A stretch of 64,000 nt of DNA from Actinosynnema sp. ALI-1.44 (GTDB lineage: Bacteria; Actinomycetota; Actinomycetes; Mycobacteriales; Pseudonocardiaceae). Shown here piece after piece: positions 33,915-42,961 of this stretch (positions are counted from its first letter, which is position 1; every line of letters begins with the position of its first letter). The notes beneath the pieces are model-generated. The model searched no databases, was not told where the DNA came from, and saw only the letters and a list, made by a program, of their open reading frames with translations. The stretch is taken from NCBI RefSeq assembly GCF_001984155.1, contig NZ_MTQO01000038.1, forward strand, positions 124,001 through 188,000. The letters are read 5' to 3'. The position numbers and the translations under genes are program-made.

Positions 33915-36092
33915 ATGGGAATCGAACTGCCAGCGGAGCTCGCCGACATCGCGGCGAGAACCGGTGTGAAGTGGCCGTCCGCCGACGAGGACAAGATGCG
34001 CGAGGTCGCGCAGGCGTGGCGCGACACCGGCCAGAAGATCAACGCACTGATCAGCGAAGCGGACACCACGGCACGGTCCGCGCTGAACACGACCGAAGGC
34101 GCGAGCGCGGACTCGGCGCGGCGGCACTGGAGCACGTTCGTCCAACCGGACACCGGGCACCTGACCAAGCTCGCCAAGGGCTGCGCGTCCCACGCGGACA
34201 AGCTCGACCACGCGGCGAACCAGATCGGCCAGGCCAAGGTCGCGATCGTCCGCGAGCTCACCCCGTTGGCCAAGAACGTGAACGTGGCCGAGCACGCGGC
34301 ACAGGCCGGTGATCCGACCGCTCTGCTCGGCCTGGACACGGCGATCCGGGGCGCGTCGGCCAACCTGGCGGGCCTGCATTCCACTTTGGTCAGCGCGGTC
34401 CAGCCGGTCAGCGGCGTGGCCGTGGAGACGGTCGAACCGCTGGTGAACACCAACCCCGGCGCGTCGGGCCCGAGTCTGCTTGCGCCGGTCGCGGGCCTGG
34501 TCGACGGTGTCGGCAAAGGCGTGGTCGATCCGGTTGTCAGCGGTACTTCCCATGCGGCGCAGACGATTGCGGGCAGCCCAGGTGGCGTTCCCGGTGTCGC
34601 GTCGTCGATTGTGGGCGGTGGCGGCCACGGGCCCGGCGCGCTGCCGCCGGTGGCCGACTCCGTGGCCGGTGCGGTGCCGTCGATCGGCGGCGGTGGCCAC
34701 GGGCCGGGAGCCCTTCAGCCGGTGGACGGTGTCGCAGGCGGCGGTCACGGGCCAGGCGTCTTTCCCCCGGCCGACGGCGGGCCACCCGGCGGCGGGCACG
34801 GGCCGGGTGGGGTTGCCGGTGTCGTCCATCCCGGTGTGGTTCAGCCCGGTGTGGTTCAGCCCGGAATCGGTCCCGACTTCGGACCGGGCACCGGGCACAG
34901 CCCAGGTGCGCCGGGTTTGGGTCATTCGGCCGACCCGGTGACCGGTCCGCTGCCCATCCTCGGCGACGCACCCACGCCGCCGTCCGGTTTCCAACGGCCC
35001 GACCACAGCGTGCACCTCGCGGGTGCGTCTGCGGTGTTGGACGCACCGCCACCGCCCACGCAAGCGCCTGCGCAGCAAGCACCTTCGGGGATTCCAGCAC
35101 AGGCTCAGGTCGGCCAGTCACCGGTCGGGCCGCCGCCCGCTCCGGCGGGGGCGTTCGGCGGTGGTGGCCCGGTTCCGCCGCCCCAGGCCACCGCGTCGCC
35201 CGTCGGTGCGCCCCAACCGGCGGCGCCGCCCCAACAGCAAGGCCAGCCACAGAACCAACAGCCACAGGCATTGGGGCCAAGGGGGCCGCTGCCGCCCGCG
35301 GCGGTCCCGTTGGCCTCCGCTGTCACCGCCGAGCCCGGTCGCCAGCAAGCCGCACCGCCTGTCGCCGTGGCCGGTCCGGCACCGGCGAAGCCGGAGCAGG
35401 ACCCGGATTCGGTGATCGCACTCTGGCTGGTCCGGATGTTCCCGATCGGCCACATGCCGGTCGCCACCAGCCGCCCCGCACGCCAGTTGCCGCCGCCGTC
35501 GGCCGAGTTCGACTACGCGGCGGGCATGCGGTTCGAACCGGGGGACCACCCCCGGTCGGATCTCGTCGACGACTCGGACGCGCTGGCGCTGGCCGGTGGT
35601 GACGAGGTCGTGCCGGGACCGTCCATTCCGGCCGGTGACGTGACACTCGGCCACGACCCGTTGGCGGGGCAGAACGAGCGGGACTGGGCACGCCGGTTCG
35701 TCGTCCGCGAGGGCAGCGGACGGGACACGGCGGACACCGAGTACGCCTGGCCGCCGAGCGAGTTGTTCCCGGAGGGGGCGACGGCACCGGGCGAACCGGA
35801 AGTCCTCGAACCGGGAACGCTCATCGACCGCTTCGGCTCACCGGACGGCCGCGTCTTCGCCGAGGCGGGCACGCCCTTCGCCCAACGGTCGCTGCCGCCG
35901 TCGCACGTGACCGCCGAATACCGCCGGTATCAGGTTCTGCGGCCGCTTCCGGTGTGGCGCGGGATCTCGGCCGCGTGGTTCGGCCAGGTCGGTGGCGGCG
36001 TGCGCATCCGGACCACACATCCGGCGCTCGACCTGGTCGCGCTCGGGTACATCGCCGAGGAACCAGTACAGGAGACAGGCAATGAAGGCTGA
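33915..36092 (+). CDS. type VII secreted effector with C-terminal TNT (NAD glycohydrolase) domain
   Basis: A 725-residue polymorphic toxin. Residues 1-190 are helical and WXG/PPE-like (AWRDTGQKINALISEADTT, RHWSTFVQPDTGHLTKLAKG); 190-520 are a Gly/Pro/Gln-rich linker with repeated GGGHGPG units. From about 630 comes a TNT domain: EYAWPPSELFPEGA, GTLIDRFGSPDGRVFAEAGT, PFAQRSLPPSHVTAEYRRYQ, RPLPVWRGISAAWFGQVGGG. TNT is the NAD(P)-cleaving domain of Mycobacterium tuberculosis CpnT. The Arg (RSLPP) and Tyr (EYRRY) regions are present; after GGGV, where the family usually has Gln-Tyr, there is Arg-Ile. Immunity gene follows with an 11-base overlap. Confidence 0.88.
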   Translation: MGIELPAELADIAARTGVKWPSADEDKMREVAQAWRDTGQKINALISEADTTARSALNTTEGASADSARRHWSTFVQPDTGHLTKLAKGCASHADKLDHAANQIGQAKVAIVRELTPLAKNVNVAEHAAQAGDPTALLGLDTAIRGASANLAGLHSTLVSAVQPVSGVAVETVEPLVNTNPGASGPSLLAPVAGLVDGVGKGVVDPVVSGTSHAAQTIAGSPGGVPGVASSIVGGGGHGPGALPPVADSVAGAVPSIGGGGHGPGALQPVDGVAGGGHGPGVFPPADGGPPGGGHGPGGVAGVVHPGVVQPGVVQPGIGPDFGPGTGHSPGAPGLGHSADPVTGPLPILGDAPTPPSGFQRPDHSVHLAGASAVLDAPPPPTQAPAQQAPSGIPAQAQVGQSPVGPPPAPAGAFGGGGPVPPPQATASPVGAPQPAAPPQQQGQPQNQQPQALGPRGPLPPAAVPLASAVTAEPGRQQAAPPVAVAGPAPAKPEQDPDSVIALWLVRMFPIGHMPVATSRPARQLPPPSAEFDYAAGMRFEPGDHPRSDLVDDSDALALAGGDEVVPGPSIPAGDVTLGHDPLAGQNERDWARRFVVREGSGRDTADTEYAWPPSELFPEGATAPGEPEVLEPGTLIDRFGSPDGRVFAEAGTPFAQRSLPPSHVTAEYRRYQVLRPLPVWRGISAAWFGQVGGGVRIRTTHPALDLVALGYIAEEPVQETGNEG
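34830..34859 (+). repeat. two 15-base tandem repeats in the effector linker
   Basis: CCCGGTGTGGTTCAG occurs twice in a row and encodes HPGVVQPGVVQPG. It is an in-frame expansion of the low-complexity linker and could vary between strains without breaking the frame. Confidence 0.7.
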
Positions 36093-36366
36093 GTCGATCA
36101 CCGGCTGGCTCGGCGCGGTCGGCATCCCCGCGGAACTCGTGTCGGTCGGCGCGGAAGCCGACAACGCCTGGTGCCTCATCCGGTCCGACGACCCGGACGA
36201 GAACGGCGTGATCAGCTGGGAAGTGTTCTGGCGCGAGCAGGGAAACCGCTACGACTGGGCGAGGTTCACCAACGAACAGGTCGCGTGCCACTACCTGTTC
36301 GGCCGGTTGACCTGGGCCCAGGTCGCACGTGGCGCGGTTGGCCTGATCAAGGCGGACCAGGACTAG
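36082..36366 (+). CDS. putative immunity protein for the TNT effector
   Basis: A 94-residue acidic cytosolic protein (MKAESITGWLGAVGIPAELV, WCLIRSDDPDENGVISWEVFW, RFTNEQVACHYLFGRLTWAQ) without signal or membrane segment. Its ATG lies inside the end of the effector gene with GGAG seven bases upstream, the usual layout of a toxin and its antidote. Size and acidity match the immunity factors seen after TNT toxins. Called from position rather than from a recognised domain. Its end overlaps hisN by four bases. Confidence 0.7.
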   Translation: MKAESITGWLGAVGIPAELVSVGAEADNAWCLIRSDDPDENGVISWEVFWREQGNRYDWARFTNEQVACHYLFGRLTWAQVARGAVGLIKADQD

Positions 36367-37133
36367 GGCTGGGGCGTCTCCAGTTGCTCCAGCACGGCGT
36401 CGTGCAGGTGGCCGTTGGTCGACAGCGCCGAGCCGCCGAGGAAGGTGTCCGTGCCCTTGAGGTCGGTGAACCGGCCGCCCGCCTCCTTGACGATGATCTC
36501 GATCGCGGCCACGTCCCACGGGTTCACGATCGCCTCGGCGGCCACGTCGATCACGCCTTCGGCCACCAGGCAGTGCTGCCAGAAGTCACCGAACGCGCGG
36601 TTCTCCCAGCACGCGTCCACGAGCCGCAGGTACGCCTCCCTGGAGTGGAACTCCACCCACGACCCGAGGTGTGTCGTCGACAGGTAGGCGTCTTCGAGCG
36701 CCGTCACCCCGGACACGGACAGCTTGCGGCCGTCGTCGGTGTACGCGCCCTCGGTCGCCTCGGCGAACCAGCGCTTGCTCAACGCGGGGGCGCTGACCAC
36801 ACCGGCGACCGGGTGGCCGTCGATCACCAGCGAGATCAGCGTCGCCCACGCGGGCACGCCGCGCAGGAAGTTCTTCGTCCCGTCGATCGGGTCGATCACC
36901 CAGGTCCGGCCCGTGCCGATGGTTCCGCCGCGCTCCTCCCCGGCGACGTCGTCGTCCGGGAGACGCTCGGCGATCATGGCGCGGATGGTGTCCTCGACGG
37001 CCGTGTCGGCGTCGGTCACCGGGGTGCGGTCCGGTTTGCGGGCGACCTTCAGGTCCTGGGCGCGGAAGCGGGCTGAGGTGATCTCGTCGGCCGCGTCGGC
37101 GAGGCGCAACGCGAAGTCAAGGTCGGATGACAC
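36363..37133 (-). CDS. hisN: histidinol-phosphatase, inositol monophosphatase family
   Basis: A 256-residue Mg2+-dependent phosphatase. Metal and catalytic motifs are GEERGG, WVIDPIDGTKNFLRGVPAWAT and NPWDVAAIEIIVKEAGG. The FLRGVPAWATLI stretch marks the HisN group, which makes histidinol in histidine synthesis, instead of inositol monophosphatases. GTG start. The remaining his genes are not in the window, which is normal for hisN in actinobacteria. Confidence 0.9.
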   Translation of the reverse strand: MSSDLDFALRLADAADEITSARFRAQDLKVARKPDRTPVTDADTAVEDTIRAMIAERLPDDDVAGEERGGTIGTGRTWVIDPIDGTKNFLRGVPAWATLISLVIDGHPVAGVVSAPALSKRWFAEATEGAYTDDGRKLSVSGVTALEDAYLSTTHLGSWVEFHSREAYLRLVDACWENRAFGDFWQHCLVAEGVIDVAAEAIVNPWDVAAIEIIVKEAGGRFTDLKGTDTFLGGSALSTNGHLHDAVLEQLETPQP

Positions 37134-37153
37134 GGTCCTGATGGTGCCAGGCC

Positions 37154-37159
37154 TACAGT
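37154..37159 (+). promoter_or_regulatory. likely -10 box for a leaderless response-regulator mRNA
   Basis: TACAGT ends seven bases before the GTG start of the response regulator, and no ribosome site lies between. This is the usual spacing for a leaderless actinobacterial transcript. Confidence 0.4.
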
Positions 37160-37166
37160 GGTCCCC

Positions 37167-37847
37167 GTGAGTGTGGTGCTGCTGGCCGAGGACGACTCGG
37201 CGATCGCAGACCCGTTGTCACGCGCTCTGCAGCGTGAGGGCTACGCCGTGGAGGTCGTCACGGACGGGCTGAGTGCGTTGGAGTTCGCCGACGCGGGTCG
37301 TGCCGACCTCCTGGTGCTCGATCTCGGGCTGCCGGGGATGGACGGGCTGGAGGTCTGCAGGCGACTGCGCCAGTCGGGGCGTGGCCTGCCGGTGCTGATG
37401 CTGACCGCGCGGGCCGACGAGGTGGACTTCGTCGTCGGTCTCGACGCGGGTGCCGACGACTACGTGGCCAAGCCGTTCCGTCTGGCCGAACTGCTCGCCA
37501 GGATCAGGGCGCTGATGCGCCGCCAGGCGCCGGGAGCGGTCGAGGTCAACGGCGTGAAGATGGACATGGCGGGCCGTGTGGTCACCGTGGACGGCCAGGA
37601 GATCACCCTTGCCAACAAGGAGTTCGAGCTGTTGCGGGTGTTGATCCAGCGCGCGGGCCAGGTGGTCACGCGTGAGGAGATCCTCGCCGAGGTGTGGGAC
37701 GACGCCCCCGAGCGCAAGACGAGCAAGACTCTGGACATGCACATGTCCTGGCTGCGCCGCAAGCTCGGTGACATCGGCCCGCGCGGGGCGACCGAGCGGC
37801 GGATCGCCACGGTCCGCGGTGTCGGCTTCCGGTTCAACTCGGACTAG
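37167..37847 (+). CDS. two-component response regulator, OmpR family
   Basis: A 226-residue regulator. The receiver has the acidic triad AEDD, the phospho-acceptor Asp52 in LLVLDLGLPGMDG, LMLTARAD and the Lys in DDYVAKPF; the C-terminal winged helix has LANKEFELLRVLIQRAG, TREEILAEVWD, TLDMHMSWLRRKLG and RIATVRGVGFRF. The sensor gene follows after ten bases. GTG start chosen by the position of the -10-like box and the receiver start (SVVLLAEDD). Confidence 0.94.
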   Translation: MSVVLLAEDDSAIADPLSRALQREGYAVEVVTDGLSALEFADAGRADLLVLDLGLPGMDGLEVCRRLRQSGRGLPVLMLTARADEVDFVVGLDAGADDYVAKPFRLAELLARIRALMRRQAPGAVEVNGVKMDMAGRVVTVDGQEITLANKEFELLRVLIQRAGQVVTREEILAEVWDDAPERKTSKTLDMHMSWLRRKLGDIGPRGATERRIATVRGVGFRFNSD

Positions 37848-37857
37848 GGTTTGATCC

Positions 37858-39135
37858 ATGCGCAGGCGGATCCTGCTGGCCATCCTGCTGGCGGTCGCGG
37901 TGACCACGCTGGCTCTCGGCATCCCGCTCGGGTACGTCGCGCTGCAGCAGGTCGAGACGCTGACCAGGGAGGAGCTGCAGACCCGGGCGCAGCAGATCGG
38001 CGTGGTGCTCGACGACGACCTGGCCAACAACCGCGAGCCGGTCATCGACGACGTGGAGTCCCTTGTCCCGCCGGGCGGCAGGCTGATCGTGACCCTGCCG
38101 GGCAGGCCCGCCCAGTCGATCGGCCCCGACCTCGGCGGCGACATGCTGGCCGAGTCGATCAAGATCGTGCGCGACGGCACGGTCATCATCCAGCTGCCCG
38201 CAGGCCCGACGAGGACACGCCAGACCCAGGTCGCCGGGCTGGTCGTGCTGGTCGTGGTGATCACGATCGCGATCGCCAGCGGTGTCGCGATCGTGACGGC
38301 GAGGCGGCTGGCGCAGCCGCTCGGTCACGTGGCCGACCGCGCGGGAAAGCTGGGAGCCGGTGACTTCAAGCCGGACGCGCGCCGCTACGGCGTCGCCGAA
38401 CTGGACCGGGTCGCCGAGGCGTTGGACACGTCCGCGGGCGCGTTGGCGGAGTTGGTGCAGCGCGAACGGGATCTGGTCGGTGACGTCTCGCACCAGTTGC
38501 GCAGCAGGCTGACCGCGTTGCAGCTGCGGCTGGAAACGTTGCAGCTCACCAGCGACCCGGAGAACGCCGCCGACGCGGCGGCCGCGCTGGAGCAGGCCGA
38601 ACGGCTGGGTGACGTGCTCGACGAGTTGCTCGCGGCGGCCCGTGAGGCCAGGGCGACCGACGCGGAACCCGTCGACCTGGCCGCCGCCTTGCCCGAGATC
38701 GCGAAGGAGTGGCGCGAACCGTTGCGCGCCAACGGTCGTGCGCTTCGCGTCCGGGTACACGGCAGGCCGTTGGCGAAGGCGACGACCGCCCGGCTGCGTG
38801 AGGCCATCGGGGTGTTGCTGGACAACGCGATGCGGCACGGCGCCGGTCCGGTCTCGGTGACGGTCCGCAGCAGCGAGGCGACTGTGTCCATTGAGGTCAC
38901 CGACGGCGGGAACGGTGTGCCGGACGAACTGGTCGCGCACATCTTCGACCGCGGTGTCTCCGGGGTCGGGTCGACCGGTGTGGGGCTCGCGCTGGCCCGC
39001 GCGCTCGTGGAGTCCGACGGCGGACGGCTGGAGTTGTCGGTGCCACGGCCCGCGACGTTCACGATCTTCCTGCCAGTGCCCAGGGTGGACGACTTGCGCG
39101 GGGTGCGGTGGCCCGCTGAGCGGTCGCCGAGGTAG
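37858..39135 (+). CDS. two-component sensor histidine kinase
   Basis: A 425-residue membrane kinase: helix 1 at about 7-27, a periplasmic-type sensor of about 95 residues, helix 2 at about 124-146, HAMP, then the H-box DVSHQLRSRLTALQLRL with His212, N-box GVLLDNAMRHG and G-boxes EVTDGGNGVPDEL and STGVGLALARALVES. It pairs with the response regulator just upstream. The ligand is unknown; an envelope signal is likely. The extracytoplasmic part has no cysteine. Confidence 0.93.
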   Translation: MRRRILLAILLAVAVTTLALGIPLGYVALQQVETLTREELQTRAQQIGVVLDDDLANNREPVIDDVESLVPPGGRLIVTLPGRPAQSIGPDLGGDMLAESIKIVRDGTVIIQLPAGPTRTRQTQVAGLVVLVVVITIAIASGVAIVTARRLAQPLGHVADRAGKLGAGDFKPDARRYGVAELDRVAEALDTSAGALAELVQRERDLVGDVSHQLRSRLTALQLRLETLQLTSDPENAADAAAALEQAERLGDVLDELLAAAREARATDAEPVDLAAALPEIAKEWREPLRANGRALRVRVHGRPLAKATTARLREAIGVLLDNAMRHGAGPVSVTVRSSEATVSIEVTDGGNGVPDELVAHIFDRGVSGVGSTGVGLALARALVESDGGRLELSVPRPATFTIFLPVPRVDDLRGVRWPAERSPR

Positions 39136-39158
39136 TCCGTTGCCGTAGGAGCGGTGTT

Positions 39159-39177
39159 ACCGGGAATTCTTCCCGGT
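39159..39177. promoter_or_regulatory. inverted repeat before the large secreted protein
   Basis: Eight-base arms ACCGGGAA / TTCCCGGT with a 3-base centre, in the 147-base gap after the sensor kinase. No T-run follows, so an operator is as likely as a terminator. The rest of the gap shows nothing clear. Confidence 0.35.
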
Positions 39178-39282
39178 TCGGTCGGGTGTCTGCCCTCATC
39201 TCGTCGTGCGGTGTACCGACCACGATCGGCTTCGAGCCGGTGGTGACCGGCGATCCGACGGTGCTGGAAGGGCGTTGAGGGG

Positions 39283-42200
39283 ATGCGAAGGAGATTTGCG
39301 ATCGGGAACGCGGTTCGGTGGAGGGCGGTGAACCGGCTGGTCGGCAGTGGTCTGGTGGTGTCGCTCGTCGTCGGGCTCGTGTCGGCGCCGCCCGCGTCGG
39401 CCGCGCCGGTGACCTTGCCGGAAGCCCAGCTGACCGCGACGTTGTTCGGGGCGGCGGTCCGGGTGAAGGACTCCGGGTTCGACTACGACAAGACCGTCGT
39501 CGGCAGCGCGGAACTGGTCGACTGGCGGGAGAAGAACCCCGGCGCGACAGCCGCGCAGGCCGCCGCGCACGCGGCCGGGATCACCAAGAGCCTCAACGAC
39601 AACTTCTCGGCGACCGACGCCCAGCTGCCGGGCAACGAGAAGCAGGCGCGGCTGATCGAGATCGTGCAGAGCACGCCCGGCGCGGTGTTCACCGGCCCGC
39701 AGGTCACCAAGCTGATGGCCGTGCTCACCGCGCGGGATCTCGCGCCCGGCACCGTGAGCCTCCACATCGGACAGCGGCTCAGCGGTGCGCAGCAGCGCTT
39801 CGGCCTGGACATGCACTACTCGATGGTGTCCGGTGACTTGTGGACCGCGGTGCGCGACAAGGCCCTCACCGACCAGGTGCTCAACGACGCGTGGCGCGGC
39901 GAGTTCGGCAAGCCGTCCGAGAAGCACCCGACCGGCCTGTTCGCCAACTGGACCCTCGCGGACTTCAAGAAGTTCGGCGTGCTGAAGGACCTCGTCGACA
40001 TCGACGCGATCCTGCGCGCGGCCAAGCTCGGCGAGCCGCAGCTGTACGACGAACTGCGCAAGCAGTTCAACAAGATGCGCGACAAGCTGTGGGACGAGAA
40101 CGACAAGACCTACAAGGGGATCAACGACCTCGCCAAGGCGATCGGCCTGCCGGGCGCGCCGAACGGCGGCCCCACCAAGGAACAGATCGACGCCGCCCGC
40201 AAGGCGGAGAAGGAACGCCAGGGCGTCATCGACGGGATCAAGGGAGGGCTGGACGTCGCCGTCGGCATCGCCAAGGTGCTGCACCCGGGGTTCGCCAAGC
40301 ACCTCAAGTCCTTCGCCGAGTCGATCTACGCGTTCGCCACCGGCGTCAACACCCTGGCGACGTCGTTGATCACCCTGGCGACCGCGACGGGTATCGGTGC
40401 GAGCACCTTCGGCGCGATCGGTGCCGCGATCGGCGCGGTGATCGGGATCATCCAGACCTTCAGCGGCCTGATCAGCGGCCCGGACCAGACCGCGGAGATC
40501 CAGCTGGCGATGATGAAGGAGATCCGCAACGGCTTCCGCACGCTCAACTCGTACATGGAAACCATGTACGAGACGATGAACAAGCGGTTCGACCGGATCG
40601 AGCTGGGGCTGGACACGATCTACAAGTCCATGATCGAGAACTTCAACCTGGTTCTCGTCGAGCTGGACAAGGTCGACAAGAAGCTCGACGTCATCCACGA
40701 CCGCGTGCTGACGCTCATGTCCGACCTGCAGGGGTTCAGCCTGCAGTTGTTGCAGCAGGGCACCGATCACGACCGGGACGCCTTCTTCGCGGCGGCCGAC
40801 TTCTACACCGACTACGAGCACGTCAACAAGGTCCCGCTGTCGAACTACGAAGGCGACCCGAGCTTCACGAAGGCTGCGGGCGGGTACGCGCACGCGGCGA
40901 ACAACGTCAGCCGCTACGCCAGCCTGGTGTTCACCAACCCGAACGAGCGCAACCTGGATCTGGCACTCAAGAACGGCCCGGCAGGCGCGATCGACTACCT
41001 CTCCGGGCGCGCGGGACTGCCCGGGTTCGGCGTGGTCGTGCCGAACGCCGACTTCTGGGCGGAGGCGGCGCGCGCGTACGCGATCCTTTCCATGCAGAAC
41101 CCGGCGCACGCGACCAAGGAGACCGGCGCGACCGGCAGCGAGCGGATCAGGAAGATGCTGGCCAACGCCGACCTGATCCAGCAGGCCGCCGCCAGGATCA
41201 GCCAGCCGCTCAGCGACCCGGACAAGGCGACGAATCCGATCTTCCAGAACCTGCTGGCCGACTACCAGAACAAGGTCAACGCCTTCGTCGAAGAGCTGAA
41301 GACCATGCAGAAGCGGCCGGAGACGATGTCGCAGGGCCACCAGTTCGACCTCTTCGGCAACTACGACCAGCCGGTGGACGTCAACACGCTGCCGGCCCCG
41401 CCGGACACCGTGCCCAGTTGCGCGGGCCCGCAGGAGAAGGTGATCAAACGGCCGGACTTCCTCACCGGCAAGAACCTGCCGCCGGGCGCGCGGTTCGGGC
41501 TGTACGCGACCGCCGACTACACGTCGCGGTGGACCTATCAGCCGTGCTGGACCTCACCCCGCTGGGACCGCGATCCGTACAACAAGATGATCAGGTCCCG
41601 GACGGTGAACCCCGGCACGGAGGACGTCTACATCGAGTACACGATGCAGCGCCTCGCGCCGCACCGCGCGAACTTCGTCGAACAGGTGCGGCTGCCGAAC
41701 GGCGACTTCGTCAGCACCCAGACCACTTCGGGGCTGCGCGACATCCCGCTGTGCACGTGGAAGAGCATCGACACCATCGACCTCAACACACCGGCGGGCT
41801 GCCCGGAACGCGGCGACGCCAAAGCCGCGATGAGCGACACGTGGGGCAGCCCCAGACTGGAAGCGTGGGGCGACCCGACATGGGCCGCCATGCAGCTGCT
41901 CAACGAGCGCAGGGCCATCTACTACGACCTGGTCGCCGCCCAGTTCAGCCAGCCGGGCGGCATCCAGTCGGCGAAGGACCTCAGGGACAGCGCCCGGCTG
42001 CTGGACGCCTACACCAGGGTCGGCTTCGCCCGGTCCTACGAGTCCGACGACCAGCTGCGCGCCTTGCTCGCCGGGGCGAACTCGGTCACCAACCTCGCGG
42101 CGATCTACACCGAGGAAGCGAAGAACCTCCGAGCGGACAAGCGACCGGCACTGGACAACCCGTTGCTGGACAACGAACAGCCCGACGGGTGCGAGCAGAA

Positions 42201-42402
42201 CCGGTTGCCGGAACGAGACACCATCGCCCGATGCGTGCAGGCCGACCTGACCGGCCGCAAGGACCGGCTCGCGGGCCGCTACGAGATCCACTCGCGCAAC
42301 CTCAGGGAAGGCAAAGCCAAGCAGGACCTGCCGTTGGTCGCTGAGGCGGCACGCAACCTCAGGATCATCGACGCCTACTACCGGGCGCGGTTCACCGGCT
42401 AG
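39283..42402 (+). CDS. large secreted helical protein, pore-former-like layout
   Basis: A 1039-residue protein of unknown family. After a signal peptide (RLVGSGLVVSLVVGLVSAPPASAAP) come about 300 mostly helical residues, then a strongly hydrophobic glycine/alanine-rich segment at about 350-405 (ATGVNTLATSLITLATATGI, GASTFGAIGAAIGAVIGIIQ), then a long amphipathic helix region (IQLAMMKEIRNGFRTLNSYM, DLDKV-like heptads, KKLDVIHDRVLTLMSDLQGF), and a C-terminal half with Trp- and Cys-containing beta-like parts (PSCAGPQEKV, YQPCWTSPRW, PLCTWKS). A central hydrophobic hairpin beside a coiled coil recalls alpha pore-forming toxins, by layout only. ATG start. Confidence 0.75.
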   Translation: MRRRFAIGNAVRWRAVNRLVGSGLVVSLVVGLVSAPPASAAPVTLPEAQLTATLFGAAVRVKDSGFDYDKTVVGSAELVDWREKNPGATAAQAAAHAAGITKSLNDNFSATDAQLPGNEKQARLIEIVQSTPGAVFTGPQVTKLMAVLTARDLAPGTVSLHIGQRLSGAQQRFGLDMHYSMVSGDLWTAVRDKALTDQVLNDAWRGEFGKPSEKHPTGLFANWTLADFKKFGVLKDLVDIDAILRAAKLGEPQLYDELRKQFNKMRDKLWDENDKTYKGINDLAKAIGLPGAPNGGPTKEQIDAARKAEKERQGVIDGIKGGLDVAVGIAKVLHPGFAKHLKSFAESIYAFATGVNTLATSLITLATATGIGASTFGAIGAAIGAVIGIIQTFSGLISGPDQTAEIQLAMMKEIRNGFRTLNSYMETMYETMNKRFDRIELGLDTIYKSMIENFNLVLVELDKVDKKLDVIHDRVLTLMSDLQGFSLQLLQQGTDHDRDAFFAAADFYTDYEHVNKVPLSNYEGDPSFTKAAGGYAHAANNVSRYASLVFTNPNERNLDLALKNGPAGAIDYLSGRAGLPGFGVVVPNADFWAEAARAYAILSMQNPAHATKETGATGSERIRKMLANADLIQQAAARISQPLSDPDKATNPIFQNLLADYQNKVNAFVEELKTMQKRPETMSQGHQFDLFGNYDQPVDVNTLPAPPDTVPSCAGPQEKVIKRPDFLTGKNLPPGARFGLYATADYTSRWTYQPCWTSPRWDRDPYNKMIRSRTVNPGTEDVYIEYTMQRLAPHRANFVEQVRLPNGDFVSTQTTSGLRDIPLCTWKSIDTIDLNTPAGCPERGDAKAAMSDTWGSPRLEAWGDPTWAAMQLLNERRAIYYDLVAAQFSQPGGIQSAKDLRDSARLLDAYTRVGFARSYESDDQLRALLAGANSVTNLAAIYTEEAKNLRADKRPALDNPLLDNEQPDGCEQNRLPERDTIARCVQADLTGRKDRLAGRYEIHSRNLREGKAKQDLPLVAEAARNLRIIDAYYRARFTG

Positions 42403-42938
42403 GAGTGCCCCAGATCCTCGTCCCCCGGGTCGGTGCGCACGATCCGGGGGCGGGCGTTCGCCTGGGGGAACACCCAGCGGCGGAAGCCCCAGAACCGGAA
42501 GAACATCGCCAGCAGCATGCCGATCACCGACCCGGACATGAAGTCGGCGACCTCCTGCACCCAGCGGTCGACGTGCGGCACCTGAAGGTCGAGCACGTAC
42601 CGCGAGATGTACGGCGGCACCAGGTTGATCGCCACACCGCCGCCGCTGATCAGGAAGAAGAGGGCGGCCTCGTGGTGGCGTTCGCGCCCGCCGCGGGTCC
42701 GGAACGACCATTCCCGGTTGAGGATGTACGACACGATCGTCGCGATGATGATCGCGATGGCCTTCGCCGTGATCGGCTTGCTCTCCAGGACGGTGAGCTT
42801 CATGAAGAACCAGATGCCGTTGTCGATGACGAACGTGGTGCCGCCGACGATCGCGAACTTCAACAGCTCGCGGTGTTTGATCAGGATCGAACGCAGCGGC
42901 TCGGGGACCTGAGCCAGCACGCTCTCGACGATCGACAC
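42399..42938 (-). CDS. GtrA-like membrane protein (1)
   Basis: A 179-residue four-helix GtrA family protein: FAIVGGTTFVIDNGIWFFM, AIAIIIATIVSYILNREWSF, FFLISGGGVAINLVPPYI and SVIGMLLAMFFRFWGFRRWVF. GtrA proteins help move or use polyprenyl-linked sugars in cell-surface glycan synthesis. It ends with a four-base overlap with the convergent large secreted protein gene and follows its paralogue by 23 bases in the same operon. Confidence 0.92.
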   Translation of the reverse strand: MSIVESVLAQVPEPLRSILIKHRELLKFAIVGGTTFVIDNGIWFFMKLTVLESKPITAKAIAIIIATIVSYILNREWSFRTRGGRERHHEAALFFLISGGGVAINLVPPYISRYVLDLQVPHVDRWVQEVADFMSGSVIGMLLAMFFRFWGFRRWVFPQANARPRIVRTDPGDEDLGHS

Positions 42939-42961
42939 TTTCGCAGTCTACGGAATACCGG

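Noticed and set aside
34620-34870. possible CRISPR array or satellite in the effector gene
   Set aside because: The repeats are in-frame GHGPG and PGVVQ codons without regular spacers; coding low complexity.
39840-42344. 834-codon plus-strand frame inside the large secreted protein gene
   Set aside because: Gives a Gln/Arg/Gly low-complexity product; the frame with signal peptide is the real one.
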